Of a DNA stretch of 36,372 nucleotides, positions 25,526 to 32,674 are shown piece by piece. Numbering within the stretch: the stretch's first letter is position 1; each line of letters starts with the position of its first letter. Position numbers and translations under genes: made by a program. The stretch is from Nocardia lijiangensis NBRC 108240 (GTDB lineage: Bacteria; Actinomycetota; Actinomycetes; Mycobacteriales; Mycobacteriaceae): NCBI RefSeq assembly GCF_001613045.1, contig NZ_BDBP01000102.1, forward strand, positions 1 through 36,372, in the 5' to 3' direction. The notes below the pieces were generated by a model that worked only from the letters and a program-made list of their open reading frames with translations, had not been told where the DNA came from and did no database searches.

Positions 25526-26083
25526 TCAGACCTCGAGCAGTTCGGCTTCTTTGTGCTTGACCAGCTCATCGATCTGGCTCACATATTTGGCGGTGGTCTT
25601 GTCGAGCTCCTTCTCGGCGCGCCCGACCTCGTCCTCACCCGCCTCGCCATCTTTCTGGATGCGCGAGAGTTCGTCCATGGCCTTGCGCCGCACATTGCGG
25701 ATCGCGACCTTGGCGTCCTCGCCCTTGGCCTTGGCCTGCTTGACCAGCTCACGGCGGCGTTCCTCGGTGAGCTGCGGGATGCTGATGCGCAGGATGTCGC
25801 CGTTGTTGGTGGGGTTGACACCTAGATCCGAGTTGCGGATCGCGGTCTCGATCGGGCCGAGCTGATTGGCCTCGTACGGCTTGATCACCACCATCCTCGG
25901 CTCGGGCACCGTGATGCTGGACATCTGGGTAACCGGGGTGGGCGATCCGTAGTAGTCCACGACGACCCGGGAGAACATGCCCGGATTCGCGCGTCCGGTT
26001 CGGATGGTCCCAAGGTCGTCCTTCGCTACCGAGACGGCCTTCTCCATCTTCTCCTCGGCATCGAAGAGCGCTTCTTCAATCAC
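25526..26083 (-). CDS. frr: Ribosome recycling factor
   Basis: A 185-residue protein, the standard length, which with EF-G splits the post-termination ribosome. Motifs: IEEALFDAEEKMEKAV, LGTIRTGRANPGMF, VVIKPYEANQLGPIETAI, RNSDLGVNPTNNGD, QLTEERRRELVKQAK. GTG 26083 is chosen because GGAGG lies eight bases upstream and the protein then starts as in homologues; an in-frame start at 26098 would add five residues. It is 50 bases downstream of pyrH. Confidence 0.97.
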   Translation of the reverse strand: MIEEALFDAEEKMEKAVSVAKDDLGTIRTGRANPGMFSRVVVDYYGSPTPVTQMSSITVPEPRMVVIKPYEANQLGPIETAIRNSDLGVNPTNNGDILRISIPQLTEERRRELVKQAKAKGEDAKVAIRNVRRKAMDELSRIQKDGEAGEDEVGRAEKELDKTTAKYVSQIDELVKHKEAELLEV

Positions 26084-26133
26084 GACCGTTTCCTCCACAG
26101 CGTCGTCATCGTCATGAACCGCGGGTCGCGGCG

Positions 26134-26862
26134 TCAGGACCGAACCAATGTGCCGATCTTCTCACCAGCGACCGCCCGGGCAATATTGCCCTTCGTCAAC
26201 AGATTGAACACCAGGATGGGCATCTGGTTGTCCATGCACAGGCTGAAGGCCGTGGCGTCCGCGACCTTGAGGTCGCGCTCGATGGCCTCTTTGTGCGTGA
26301 TCTCGGTGTACATCGTCGCGGTCTCGTCGACCCGCGGATCCGCGGTGAAGACGCCGTCGACCGCCTTGGCCATCAGCACCACGTCGGCGCCGATCTCCAG
26401 GGCGCGCTGCGCCGCGGTGGTGTCGGTGGAGAAGTACGGCATGCCCATGCCCGCGCCGAAGATGACCACACGGCCCTTCTCCAGGTGGCGCTTGGCGCGC
26501 AACGGGAGGTACGGCTCGGCGACCTGGCCCATGGTGATCGCGGTCTGCACCCTGGTGTCGATGCCCTGCTTCTGCAGGAAGTCTTGCAGCGCAAGGCTGT
26601 TCATCACGGTGCCGAGCATGCCCATGTAGTCCGAGCGGGCCCGCTCCATGCCCCGCTCTTCGAGCTCGGCACCGCGGAAGAAGTTGCCGCCGCCGATCAC
26701 CACGGCCACCTGCACACCGGTCTCGACGATCTCGGCGATCTGCTCGGCGACGGTCTGCACGACGTCCGGATCCAGGCCGACCTTGCCGCCGCCGAACATC
26801 TCACCACCCAGCTTGAGCAATACCCGGCGATATCCTGGGCGGTCGGTCCCCGGGTCCGTCAT
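26134..26862 (-). CDS. pyrH: Uridylate kinase (UMP kinase)
   Basis: A 242-residue amino-acid-kinase-fold enzyme that makes UDP from UMP. Motifs: RVLLKLGGEMFGGGKVGLD, VAVVIGGGNFFRG, DYMGMLGTVMNSLALQD, VVIFGAGMGMPYFSTDT, MAKAVDGVFTADPRV and the C-terminal VFNLLTKGNIARAV. ATG start with GGAG about nine bases upstream. It is the first gene after the tsf terminator, and its own promoter should lie in the 240-base gap upstream. Confidence 0.97.
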   Translation of the reverse strand: MTDPGTDRPGYRRVLLKLGGEMFGGGKVGLDPDVVQTVAEQIAEIVETGVQVAVVIGGGNFFRGAELEERGMERARSDYMGMLGTVMNSLALQDFLQKQGIDTRVQTAITMGQVAEPYLPLRAKRHLEKGRVVIFGAGMGMPYFSTDTTAAQRALEIGADVVLMAKAVDGVFTADPRVDETATMYTEITHKEAIERDLKVADATAFSLCMDNQMPILVFNLLTKGNIARAVAGEKIGTLVRS

Positions 26863-27059
26863 CGGTGCTCTTCTCCTTCGGCGATGGTGATGTTCTCAGC
26901 ATGGTGAGACAGCAGGGGCGAAGCGGATAAGTTTGCGATACCGCAACACAAGGCGGTGACTATCCTGCCTTACTCGGTTTCGGCGACCGCAGAAGACCCC
27001 CTCCGACACCATGCTCGTGCGGAAATCGGGGTGTGGCATCCGCCGGACGCGGACAGCAG

Positions 27060-27097
27060 AAGGCCCCTCATCCGTCGTGGGACGGATGAGGGGCCTT
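27060..27097 (-). terminator. Strong rho-independent-type terminator after tsf
   Basis: AAGGCCCCTCATCCGTC and GACGGATGAGGGGCCTT form a perfect 17-bp stem with a four-base loop, starting 9 bases past the tsf stop on the minus strand. There is no long T-run, but stem length and placement are typical of actinobacterial terminators. It splits the rpsB-tsf and pyrH-frr transcription units. Confidence 0.88.
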
Positions 27098-27106
27098 CCA
27101 CGGCTG

Positions 27107-27931
27107 TCAGGCCTGGCCGACCTCGAACCGCGCGAAGCGGCTCACGGTCACACCGGCCTCGTCCAGCAGGGCCTTGACGGTCTTCTTCGAGTCGGTGACC
27201 GACGACTGCTCGAGCAGCACGACGTCCTTGAAGAAGCCGTTGACGCGGCCCTCGGTGATCTTCGGCAGGGCGGCCTCGGGCTTGCCCTCCTCGCGAGCGG
27301 TCTGCTCGGCGATACGGCGCTCGTTCTCCACGACCTCGGCGGGAACCTCGTCGCGCGTCACGTACTTGGCCTTCAGCGCGGCGATCTGCATGGCGGCGGC
27401 GCGAGCGGCCTCGGCCGCGGCTTCGCCCTCGCCCTGGTACTCGACCAGCACGCCGACGGCGGGCGGCAGGTCCGAGGAGCGCTTGTGCAGGTAGGTCGCG
27501 ACCGGGCCCTCGAAGGACACGGCGCGGCGCAGCTCCAGCTTCTCGCCGATCTTCGCGGCGAGCTCCTGCACGGCCTGGTCGGCGGTCTTGCCGCCCAGGT
27601 CGACGGCCTTCAGCGCGTCCAGGTCGGCGGGGCGAGCCTTGGCGGCGGCCGCGACGATCTGGTTGGCCAGACCCTGGAACTCGTCGTTCTTGGCGACGAA
27701 GTCGGTCTCGGAGTTGATCTCGATCAGCACGCCGTCCTGCGCGGCGACCAGACCCTCGGCGGTGGCGCGCTCGGCGCGCTTGCCGACATCCTTGGCGCCC
27801 TTGATGCGCAGGACCTCGACGGCCTTGTCGAAGTCACCGTCGGTCTCTTCGAGTGCCTTCTTGCAGTCCATCATCCCGGAGCCGGTCAGCTCCCGGAGCC
27901 GCTTCACATCGGCAGCGGTGTAGTTCGCCAT
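27107..27931 (-). CDS. tsf: Elongation factor Ts
   Basis: A 274-residue guanine nucleotide exchange factor for EF-Tu. The N-terminal UBA-like segment (ADVKRLRELTGSGMMDCKKA) and the EF-Tu contact motif (INSETDFVAKNDEF) are diagnostic. ATG start with AAAGGAGG about ten bases upstream. It follows rpsB by 97 bases, and that gap contains a 12-bp-stem hairpin. A terminator follows. Confidence 0.97.
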   Translation of the reverse strand: MANYTAADVKRLRELTGSGMMDCKKALEETDGDFDKAVEVLRIKGAKDVGKRAERATAEGLVAAQDGVLIEINSETDFVAKNDEFQGLANQIVAAAAKARPADLDALKAVDLGGKTADQAVQELAAKIGEKLELRRAVSFEGPVATYLHKRSSDLPPAVGVLVEYQGEGEAAAEAARAAAMQIAALKAKYVTRDEVPAEVVENERRIAEQTAREEGKPEAALPKITEGRVNGFFKDVVLLEQSSVTDSKKTVKALLDEAGVTVSRFARFEVGQA

Positions 27932-27969
27932 CGGCGGCGAGCCTCCTTTGGAGAAGTTCAGTTACTGGG

Positions 27970-28009
27970 CAGCGGTGATCACCCTGACATTGCACGATGA
28001 TCACCGCTG
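27970..28009 (-). other. Hairpin in the rpsB-tsf spacer
   Basis: CAGCGGTGATCA and TGATCACCGCTG are a perfect 12-bp inverted repeat with a 16-base loop, 19 bases past the rpsB stop and about 40 bases before the tsf start. There is no T-tract. It may be a partial terminator that lowers tsf relative to rpsB, an RNase processing site, or a protein-binding element. Confidence 0.7.
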
Positions 28010-28028
28010 GAACAGCGGGTTACGAGTC

Positions 28029-28844
28029 TCAGGCCTCGGCCGGGGTCTCGGCGGACGCCTCGGCGCCCGGAGCGGCCTGCGCCAGCAGCTCCTGCTCCCA
28101 CTCGGCGAGCGGCTCGCCCGCGCCCGCTTCCGGCTTGTCGTCGCCGGAGGCCAGACCAGCCCGCGCCTGCACGCCCTCGGCCACCGCGGAGGCGACGACC
28201 TTGGTCAGCAGCGCGGCGGAGCGGATCGCGTCGTCGTTACCCGGGATCGGGTAGTCGACCAGGTCGGGGTCGCAGTTGGTGTCCAGGATCGCGATGACCG
28301 GGATGTTCAGCTTGCGCGCCTCGCCGACGGCGATGTGCTCCTTGTTGGTGTCGACGACCCAGATGGCCGAGGGCACCTTCTGCATGTCGCGGATACCGCC
28401 GAGGGTCCGCTCCAGCTTGTTCATCTCACGCGTGAGCATGAGGATTTCCTTCTTGGTGCGACCCTCGAAGCCACCGGTCTGCTCCATGGCCTCGAGCTCC
28501 TTGAGGCGCTGCAGGCGCTTGTGCACGGTGGAGAAGTTGGTGAGCATGCCGCCCAGCCAACGCTGGTTCACGTAGGGCATCCCGACGCGAGTCGCCTCGG
28601 CCGCGATCGACTCCTGGGCCTGCTTCTTGGTGCCGACGAAGAGAACGGTGCCACCGTGGGCGACGGTCTCCTTGACGAACTCGTAGGCCTTGTCGATGTA
28701 GGTCAGCGTCTGCTGCAGGTCGATGATGTAGATGCCGTTGCGGTCGGTGAAGATGAACCGCTTCATCTTCGGGTTCCAGCGCCGGGTCTGGTGTCCGAAG
28801 TGCGCGCCGCTGTCGAGCAGCTGCTTCATTGTTACGACAGCCAT
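28029..28844 (-). CDS. rpsB: 30S ribosomal protein S2
   Basis: A 271-residue ribosomal protein. Typical stretches: MKQLLDSGAHFGHQTRRWNP, DLQQTLTYIDKAYEFV, RWLGGMLTNFSTV, VVDTNKEHIAVGEARKL and IPVIAILDTNCDPDLVDYPI with PGNDDAIRS. The C-terminal ~45 residues are an acidic Ala/Glu-rich tail, common in actinobacterial S2. ATG 28844 gives the conserved MAVVTMKQLL start, with GGGAG close upstream; the longer frame is the leader. It heads the rpsB-tsf unit. Confidence 0.97.
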   Translation of the reverse strand: MAVVTMKQLLDSGAHFGHQTRRWNPKMKRFIFTDRNGIYIIDLQQTLTYIDKAYEFVKETVAHGGTVLFVGTKKQAQESIAAEATRVGMPYVNQRWLGGMLTNFSTVHKRLQRLKELEAMEQTGGFEGRTKKEILMLTREMNKLERTLGGIRDMQKVPSAIWVVDTNKEHIAVGEARKLNIPVIAILDTNCDPDLVDYPIPGNDDAIRSAALLTKVVASAVAEGVQARAGLASGDDKPEAGAGEPLAEWEQELLAQAAPGAEASAETPAEA

Positions 28845-28882
28845 AGCTCCCGTATCTCTCTTTCGTTGCCGGTTGACACAGT

Positions 28883-28959
28883 GGGTCGGCGACCCGCTGC
28901 CCTGGCGCCTCCGAATCGTCGGACCCGATCGGATCACCGATCGGGACCAGCCGACGATT
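28883..28959 (-). promoter_or_regulatory. Structured rpsB leader: two hairpins
   Basis: In the rpsB leader, AATCGTCGG/CCGACGATT (28914-28922, 28951-28959) encloses a second perfect pair, CCCGATCGG/CCGATCGGG (28924-28932, 28937-28945), with loop ATCA; the spacers between are one and five bases. This gives an 18-bp stem with an asymmetric internal loop, 70 bases before the ATG. A smaller stem (GGGTC-GGC-GACCC, extendable) at 28883-28895 lies nearer the gene. No T-tract. The whole gap 28845-29239 has no gene I can support. S2 autoregulation is inference. Confidence 0.6.
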
Positions 28960-29014
28960 CCCTGTTCCCACAGGCACTGCCGCGAACGAGCACTCTCGGA
29001 ATTCGGGAGCTGAG

Positions 29015-29037
29015 GTTCGAACGGCGCCGTTACGAAC
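29015..29037. promoter_or_regulatory. Inverted repeat upstream of rpsB
   Basis: GTTCGAACGGC pairs with GCCGTTACGAAC with one bulged A; the core AACGGCGCCGTT is a perfect palindrome. It lies between rpsB and the secreted-protein gene, about 170 bases upstream of the rpsB ATG. It shares the 11-mer GAGGTTCGAAC with position 29212. An operator is possible. Confidence 0.45.
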
Positions 29038-29213
29038 AAGCACGGGTGGCGCGCGAAGTCGGTCCGTGCCGGGCACAGACCGCTTGATCAGTCTACGACC
29101 AGGTGCGCCCCTGACCTAAATCACCCTGGTCAGGGCGCTGCGACCAGCCGAAACACGCGATTTCCACAGGCGCGAGAGTTGTCCCCACACGCCGCATCGG
29201 GGATGTTCCGCGA

Positions 29214-29238
29214 GGTTCGAACACACGAAGGTCGAACC
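29214..29238 (+). promoter_or_regulatory. Inverted repeat enclosing the ribosome-binding site of the secreted-protein gene
   Basis: GGTTCGA (29214-29220) and TCGAACC (29232-29238) pair across an 11-base loop that contains GAAGG, the likely ribosome-binding site, and end one base before ATG 29240. A folded RNA would place the start codon right beside the stem; as DNA it could be an operator. Confidence 0.45.
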
Positions 29239-29239
29239 C

Positions 29240-29464
29240 ATGCACCGACTTTCCCTCTCGATCACCGTGATTCTCCCGCTGATGTTCGTGCTTGCGCTGG
29301 GCGTCGCACGCCCCGCGACGGCGCACGGACGGCCGCCGTCGAGTTCTGATCCGGCCTGCGCTGGGTCGGCGTGCCTGCCGCTTCGCGCGCGCGACCTGCC
29401 ATTCCTCCAACGCGCACCGCTACCCCTGCATGTGCCGGACGCGCGACTGCAATTCGGTCCATGA
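29240..29464 (+). CDS. Small secreted protein, translationally coupled to the M23 gene
   Basis: A 74-residue protein with a clear signal peptide (residues 1-~28: LSLSITVILPLMFVLALGVA, then RPATA as cleavage region). The mature ~45 residues are Pro/Arg/Leu-rich with two cysteines (PACAGSACLP). GAAGG lies 9 bases before the ATG. The last four bases (ATGA) hold both this stop and the ATG of the next gene, strong support for a real coding unit. I recognise no family. A role linked to the M23 protein is inference from coupling. Confidence 0.6.
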   Translation: MHRLSLSITVILPLMFVLALGVARPATAHGRPPSSSDPACAGSACLPLRARDLPFLQRAPLPLHVPDARLQFGP

Positions 29465-30018
29465 GGCGACGGTTGGAGCCGCCGGAATCGCTACGGCGGA
29501 TGTCGGGATGGGCGGTTCTCCTCACTTTCGTCGTAGCCCTGCTCGCGGTCTCAGCGGACATGGCGGCGGCTGCGCCGGGCGGGGAGTTCGGGTGGCCGCT
29601 GCGGCCGCGGCCCGCGGTGGAGCGGCGGTTCGAGCCGCCGGCGCAGGACTGGTTGCCCGGCCATCGCGGTGTCGATCTGGCCGGGTCACCCGGGCAGACG
29701 GTGGTGGCCGCCGGAGCCGGGATCGTGGTTTTCGCCGGGACGGTGGCGGGAAAGCCGGTCGTGTCGATCGACCATCCTGGCGGGCTGCGGACGACCTACG
29801 AGCCGGTTCGGGCGCGGGTCTCGGTCGGGGTACGGGTGGCGCGGGGCGCCGCGATCGGGACTTTGGAGGAAGGACACGCGGGGTGCGCGACTGCCGCCTG
29901 TCTGCACTGGGGTCTGCGCCGGGAGGCCGGGCGGCGCGGGCGGCCCGAATACCTGGATCCGCTCGGATTGCTGCACTTCGCGCCGCTGCGTCTCGAACCG
30001 GTGGAGGCGACCGCGTGA
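29461..30018 (+). CDS. Secreted M23 (LytM) family peptidase-like protein (Rv2891 type)
   Basis: A 185-residue protein with an N-terminal signal/anchor segment (~16-37, SGWAVLLTFVVALLAV) and a LytM fold: PGHRGVDLAG with zinc ligands His68 and Asp72, then EEGHAG (His139) and CLHWGLR. In active M23 enzymes the last motif is HxH; here it is Cys147-L-His149, so activity is doubtful and the protein may be a scaffold or activator. I recall the same Cys variant in the M. tuberculosis homologue next to rpsB. ATG 29461 overlaps the previous stop (ATGA). It acts on or binds peptidoglycan outside the membrane. Two ~108-bp repeats follow. Confidence 0.88.
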   Translation: MRRRLEPPESLRRMSGWAVLLTFVVALLAVSADMAAAAPGGEFGWPLRPRPAVERRFEPPAQDWLPGHRGVDLAGSPGQTVVAAGAGIVVFAGTVAGKPVVSIDHPGGLRTTYEPVRARVSVGVRVARGAAIGTLEEGHAGCATAACLHWGLRREAGRRGRPEYLDPLGLLHFAPLRLEPVEATA

Positions 30019-30024
30019 AAAGTC

Positions 30025-30131
30025 CGGTCGGAAACAACCGCCGGGCGGTTCCGAGCGCGGCCGCGCCACGATCGGTTCTCACATCGCCGAGTCGCAGCGC
30101 AGACCGTGTCGCCGGGCAACATCGCGGGCAC
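30025..30131. repeat. Imperfect direct repeat, copy 1
   Basis: First of two ~108-bp copies in the 298-base gap after the M23 gene. Shared blocks include GGTCG.GAAC.ACCGCCG, CGGTTCCGA, GCCACGATCGG, TCTCACATC, CGAGTCGCAGC and GCAACATC. This copy has a perfect dyad AACCGCC-G-GGCGGTT near its start. It begins six bases past the M23 stop. No convincing gene spans it. Confidence 0.85.
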
Positions 30132-30155
30132 GTCCGCCACCTGGGAAGCCCGGCA

Positions 30156-30263
30156 CGGTCGAGAACGACCGCCGTTCGGTTCCGAATACGAGCGACGCCA
30201 CGATCGGATCTCACATCATCGAGTCGCAGCTCGAGCGGGGCCGCCGCGCAACATCACGAGAGC
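30156..30263. repeat. Imperfect direct repeat, copy 2
   Basis: Second copy, offset 131-132 bases from the first, with a single one-base length change. The best block is GCCACGATCGGATCTCACAT followed by CATCGAGTCGCAGC. The dyad near the start is weaker than in copy 1. It ends about 50 bases before the DUF1990 gene. Confidence 0.85.
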
Positions 30264-30316
30264 ATCCGATGCGCGGGTCGCTTCCCTGCCGCCCGCAACC
30301 GGACCATGATCGAGAG

Positions 30317-30838
30317 ATGGAGAATGCGCTCGGCGGTCCCTGGTTCACCTATCGCGAGCTCGGCGCCACCAGGGGTGAACTCCCCGAGGGGTATCACCGC
30401 TTCCGGTTGCGCCGTCGTCTCGGCAACGGAAGGGACCTGTTCGAGCGGGCGGGCGCGGAGATCCTCGCCTATCGGATGCAGAAGGGCGTCGGCATCTTCG
30501 GGCAGGCGAGCACGCCGACGGCCGAACCGGGCACCCTGCTCACCGTGCGCCTCGGAATCGGTCCGCTCGCCATCGTGGCGCCCTGCCGCGTGGTGTACGT
30601 ACTCGACGACGACGAGAACCGGCGCGGTTTCGCCTACGGCACACTCCCCGGCCATCCCGAGATCGGCGAGGAACTGTTCGCGGTCGAGTACGACCCCGCC
30701 GACGACTCGGTCCACGGACTGGTCACGGCCTTCTCCCAGCCCAGCGCCTGGTACACCGAACTCGGCGGCCCGCTGGTTCGGCTCCTGCAGCGCGTCATGG
30801 CAGGCCGCTACCTCGCCACCCTGCCCACTCAGCCGTAG
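30317..30838 (+). CDS. DUF1990 family protein
   Basis: A 173-residue cytoplasmic protein. FTYRELGATRGELPEGYHRF, then LFERAGAEILAYRMQKGVGI, VVYVLDDDENRRGFAYGTLPGHPEIGEELF and a C-terminal RLLQRVMAGRYL fit DUF1990 as I recall it. ATG 30317 gives the usual N-terminus; ATG 30269 is possible but adds non-conserved residues from the repeat region. The family has a lipid/ligand-binding-like beta fold of unknown role. It converges on the ECF sigma gene. Confidence 0.86.
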   Translation: MENALGGPWFTYRELGATRGELPEGYHRFRLRRRLGNGRDLFERAGAEILAYRMQKGVGIFGQASTPTAEPGTLLTVRLGIGPLAIVAPCRVVYVLDDDENRRGFAYGTLPGHPEIGEELFAVEYDPADDSVHGLVTAFSQPSAWYTELGGPLVRLLQRVMAGRYLATLPTQP

Positions 30839-30924
30839 ATCGGGCTCGCCTCCACCACACCGCAGCACAGCGCCCACTGAACCGCGGCAAGTCACCAACG
30901 GGCGTCCCGAGCCCGGGGGCGCCC

Positions 30925-31524
30925 TCATACTGCGGCCGCGAGCACAGATGCCAGCTGTGCCAGGCCCGATCGGATGCGGGATTTGACGGCGGGGAGGCCG
31001 ACGCCGAGCAGTTCGGCGACCTGCGGGTAGGTGAGGTCGTGGTAGTAGGCGAGCAGGACGGATTCGCGTTGCAGTGGGGTCAGTGCAGCCAGTCCGGTTC
31101 GTACGCTGCGGTATTCGTGACGGCGCAGCACCTCGTCGGCGACGTGGTCGGCGGGTGGCCCGTAATCGCCTGCGGCCCAGGCTTGGTCGCGATCGGAGGC
31201 GGCGCGTTCCCGGCGCACCCGGTCCACGGCCTGCCGGTGCGCGAGCATCCCCAACCAGGTCGTCACCGAGCCGCGGCGCTCGTCGAAACCTGCTGCGCTG
31301 CGCCAGACCTGGAGGTAGACGTCGTGACAGGTCTCCTCGGCGTAGTCATAGTCGCGCACGATCGCGAGCACTCGCCCGAAGACGAGCGGACGGGTTCGGG
31401 CGTAGAGCAGTGCGTAGGCGTCGCGATCGCCGACGCCGATCCGGCGCACCAACTCGGCGTTGGTGACGGTGTCCGGAATCCGGTGGTGGATGGACGTGCA
31501 TGTAGACAGAGCTAGCGAAACCAT
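30925..31524 (-). CDS. ECF-family RNA polymerase sigma factor (SigK-like)
   Basis: A 199-residue sigma factor. Region 2: ALLYARTRPLVFGRVLAIVR then DYAEETCHDVYLQVWRSAAG and SVTTWLGMLAHRQAVDRVRR. Region 4: LTPLQRESVLLAYYHDLTY then PQVAELLGVGLPAVKSRIRSG. The E-T-C-x-D-V-Y-L-x-V-W-R pattern is close to SigK/ECF19 proteins. The start is uncertain: ATG 31524 is used, GTG 31563 and a GTG nearer to TNAELVRRIG are options. No anti-sigma gene is adjacent, unlike sigK-rskA. Target promoters unknown. Confidence 0.9.
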   Translation of the reverse strand: MVSLALSTCTSIHHRIPDTVTNAELVRRIGVGDRDAYALLYARTRPLVFGRVLAIVRDYDYAEETCHDVYLQVWRSAAGFDERRGSVTTWLGMLAHRQAVDRVRRERAASDRDQAWAAGDYGPPADHVADEVLRRHEYRSVRTGLAALTPLQRESVLLAYYHDLTYPQVAELLGVGLPAVKSRIRSGLAQLASVLAAAV

Positions 31525-31736
31525 GATGCCCCCGATGGCAGCGGACGCTGACGAATGGACCACCCGTCGAGGACACGGACGGTGGTGTCGACTGCGGATT
31601 CCGGTCCGGGGGCATGGGTTTCGGACAACCGCCAGTAGCCAGACTACCGGTCGGTTCGGGCCCGCGCCGCCGCTTCGGACTCAGTTCCGAACGCCGAATC
31701 CGGACCGGCAGCCGAGTTCGGCGCCGCGAGCAAACC

Positions 31737-32438
31737 TCAGATCCGCAGACCGAGCTCGACGATGCCGCCCGCGACCGCGTGCACGCTCACCCGGTTACGG
31801 CGGGCGTGCGCCCGGATCAGCTCGTAAGCGGCCTGCGGTGTCGTGTTGCGCGCGTTGGCGATCACGCCTTTCGCCTGTTCCACCAGCACACGCGAGTCCA
31901 GCGCGTGCTGCAGCTGTTCGGTCAGCCGCTGCTGAGCCCGCAGCCGTTCGGCGGTGAGAATGTGCCCGGCCGTCATGCCCGCCAGCAACGCGCCCACCGA
32001 CAGTTCCGGTTCGGTCCACTCGCGCGGGTCGTAGGCGTACAGGCCCAGCGCGCCGACCGTCGTCGCGCCGGACCGCATCGGAATCTCCGCGACGGCGCAA
32101 ACGCCGTGGCGCACCGCGACACTCGTGTATTCCGGCCAGGCGGCATGCCGCTCGCGGACGTCGGCGACGGCGACCGGTTCGCCGTGGCGCAGGGCATCCA
32201 GCGCCGGTCCTCGCTCGCTGCTGCGCTGGCTGAGCGCGACCTCCGCCAGCGCCGCGGGGGTGGCGGCGACGACGCCGGGGTGTCCGTCGGCCACGAGCAG
32301 CACGGCGCAGCCAGCCAGGTCGAGGGCGTCGGTGGCACTGTCGATCACGCGGTGCAACGGCTCGATGACGTCACCGGGTTCGGGCAGCAGCCCGACGAGC
32401 CCGGACAAGGCCGTGACCAGCAGAGCACTGTCAGACAT
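31737..32438 (-). CDS. GAF-ANTAR domain RNA-binding regulator (A)
   Basis: A 233-residue protein. N-terminal GAF sensor domain (~10-165: LAGCAVLLVADGHPGVVAAT, RGPALDALRHGEPVAVADV, GALGLYAYDPREW) and C-terminal ANTAR domain (~175-230: ALDSRVLVEQAKGVIANARN, then AAYELIRAHARRNRV). ANTAR domains bind paired RNA hairpins and prevent early termination. The ATG has AGGGGTGG about six bases upstream. It is divergent from GAF-ANTAR B across 236 bases. The signal sensed by GAF is unknown. Confidence 0.92.
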   Translation of the reverse strand: MSDSALLVTALSGLVGLLPEPGDVIEPLHRVIDSATDALDLAGCAVLLVADGHPGVVAATPAALAEVALSQRSSERGPALDALRHGEPVAVADVRERHAAWPEYTSVAVRHGVCAVAEIPMRSGATTVGALGLYAYDPREWTEPELSVGALLAGMTAGHILTAERLRAQQRLTEQLQHALDSRVLVEQAKGVIANARNTTPQAAYELIRAHARRNRVSVHAVAGGIVELGLRI

Positions 32439-32674
32439 ACCGAACCACCCCTGTACCGGCGAACCGCGCCCATTCGGAGATACCGCACCGCACCTGTCCA
32501 ACACTCCATGGTATGGACCGTGAGCGACTCGCCGAAACACTCTGCTGCCCTGGCGATTCGGCCCATGATGCTGCAAGTGCGGTCGACACGAACGCTATTC
32601 GAGTGCAAACATGAAAGGTGAGGCTCCACTTCCGCTTGACTCAGCCGCCACTGCGATCACTCAGGGAGACCCAC

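Noticed and set aside
29161..29190. DnaA-box-like TTTCCACAG and TTGTCCCCACA
   Set aside because: Both deviate from TTGTCCACA, there are only two, and no dnaA, dnaN or AT-rich region is near.
29012..29222. tRNA genes suggested by GGTTCGAAC T-loop-like sequence at two places
   Set aside because: The flanks do not pair as a T-stem, and no acceptor or anticodon stem is found within 80 bases.
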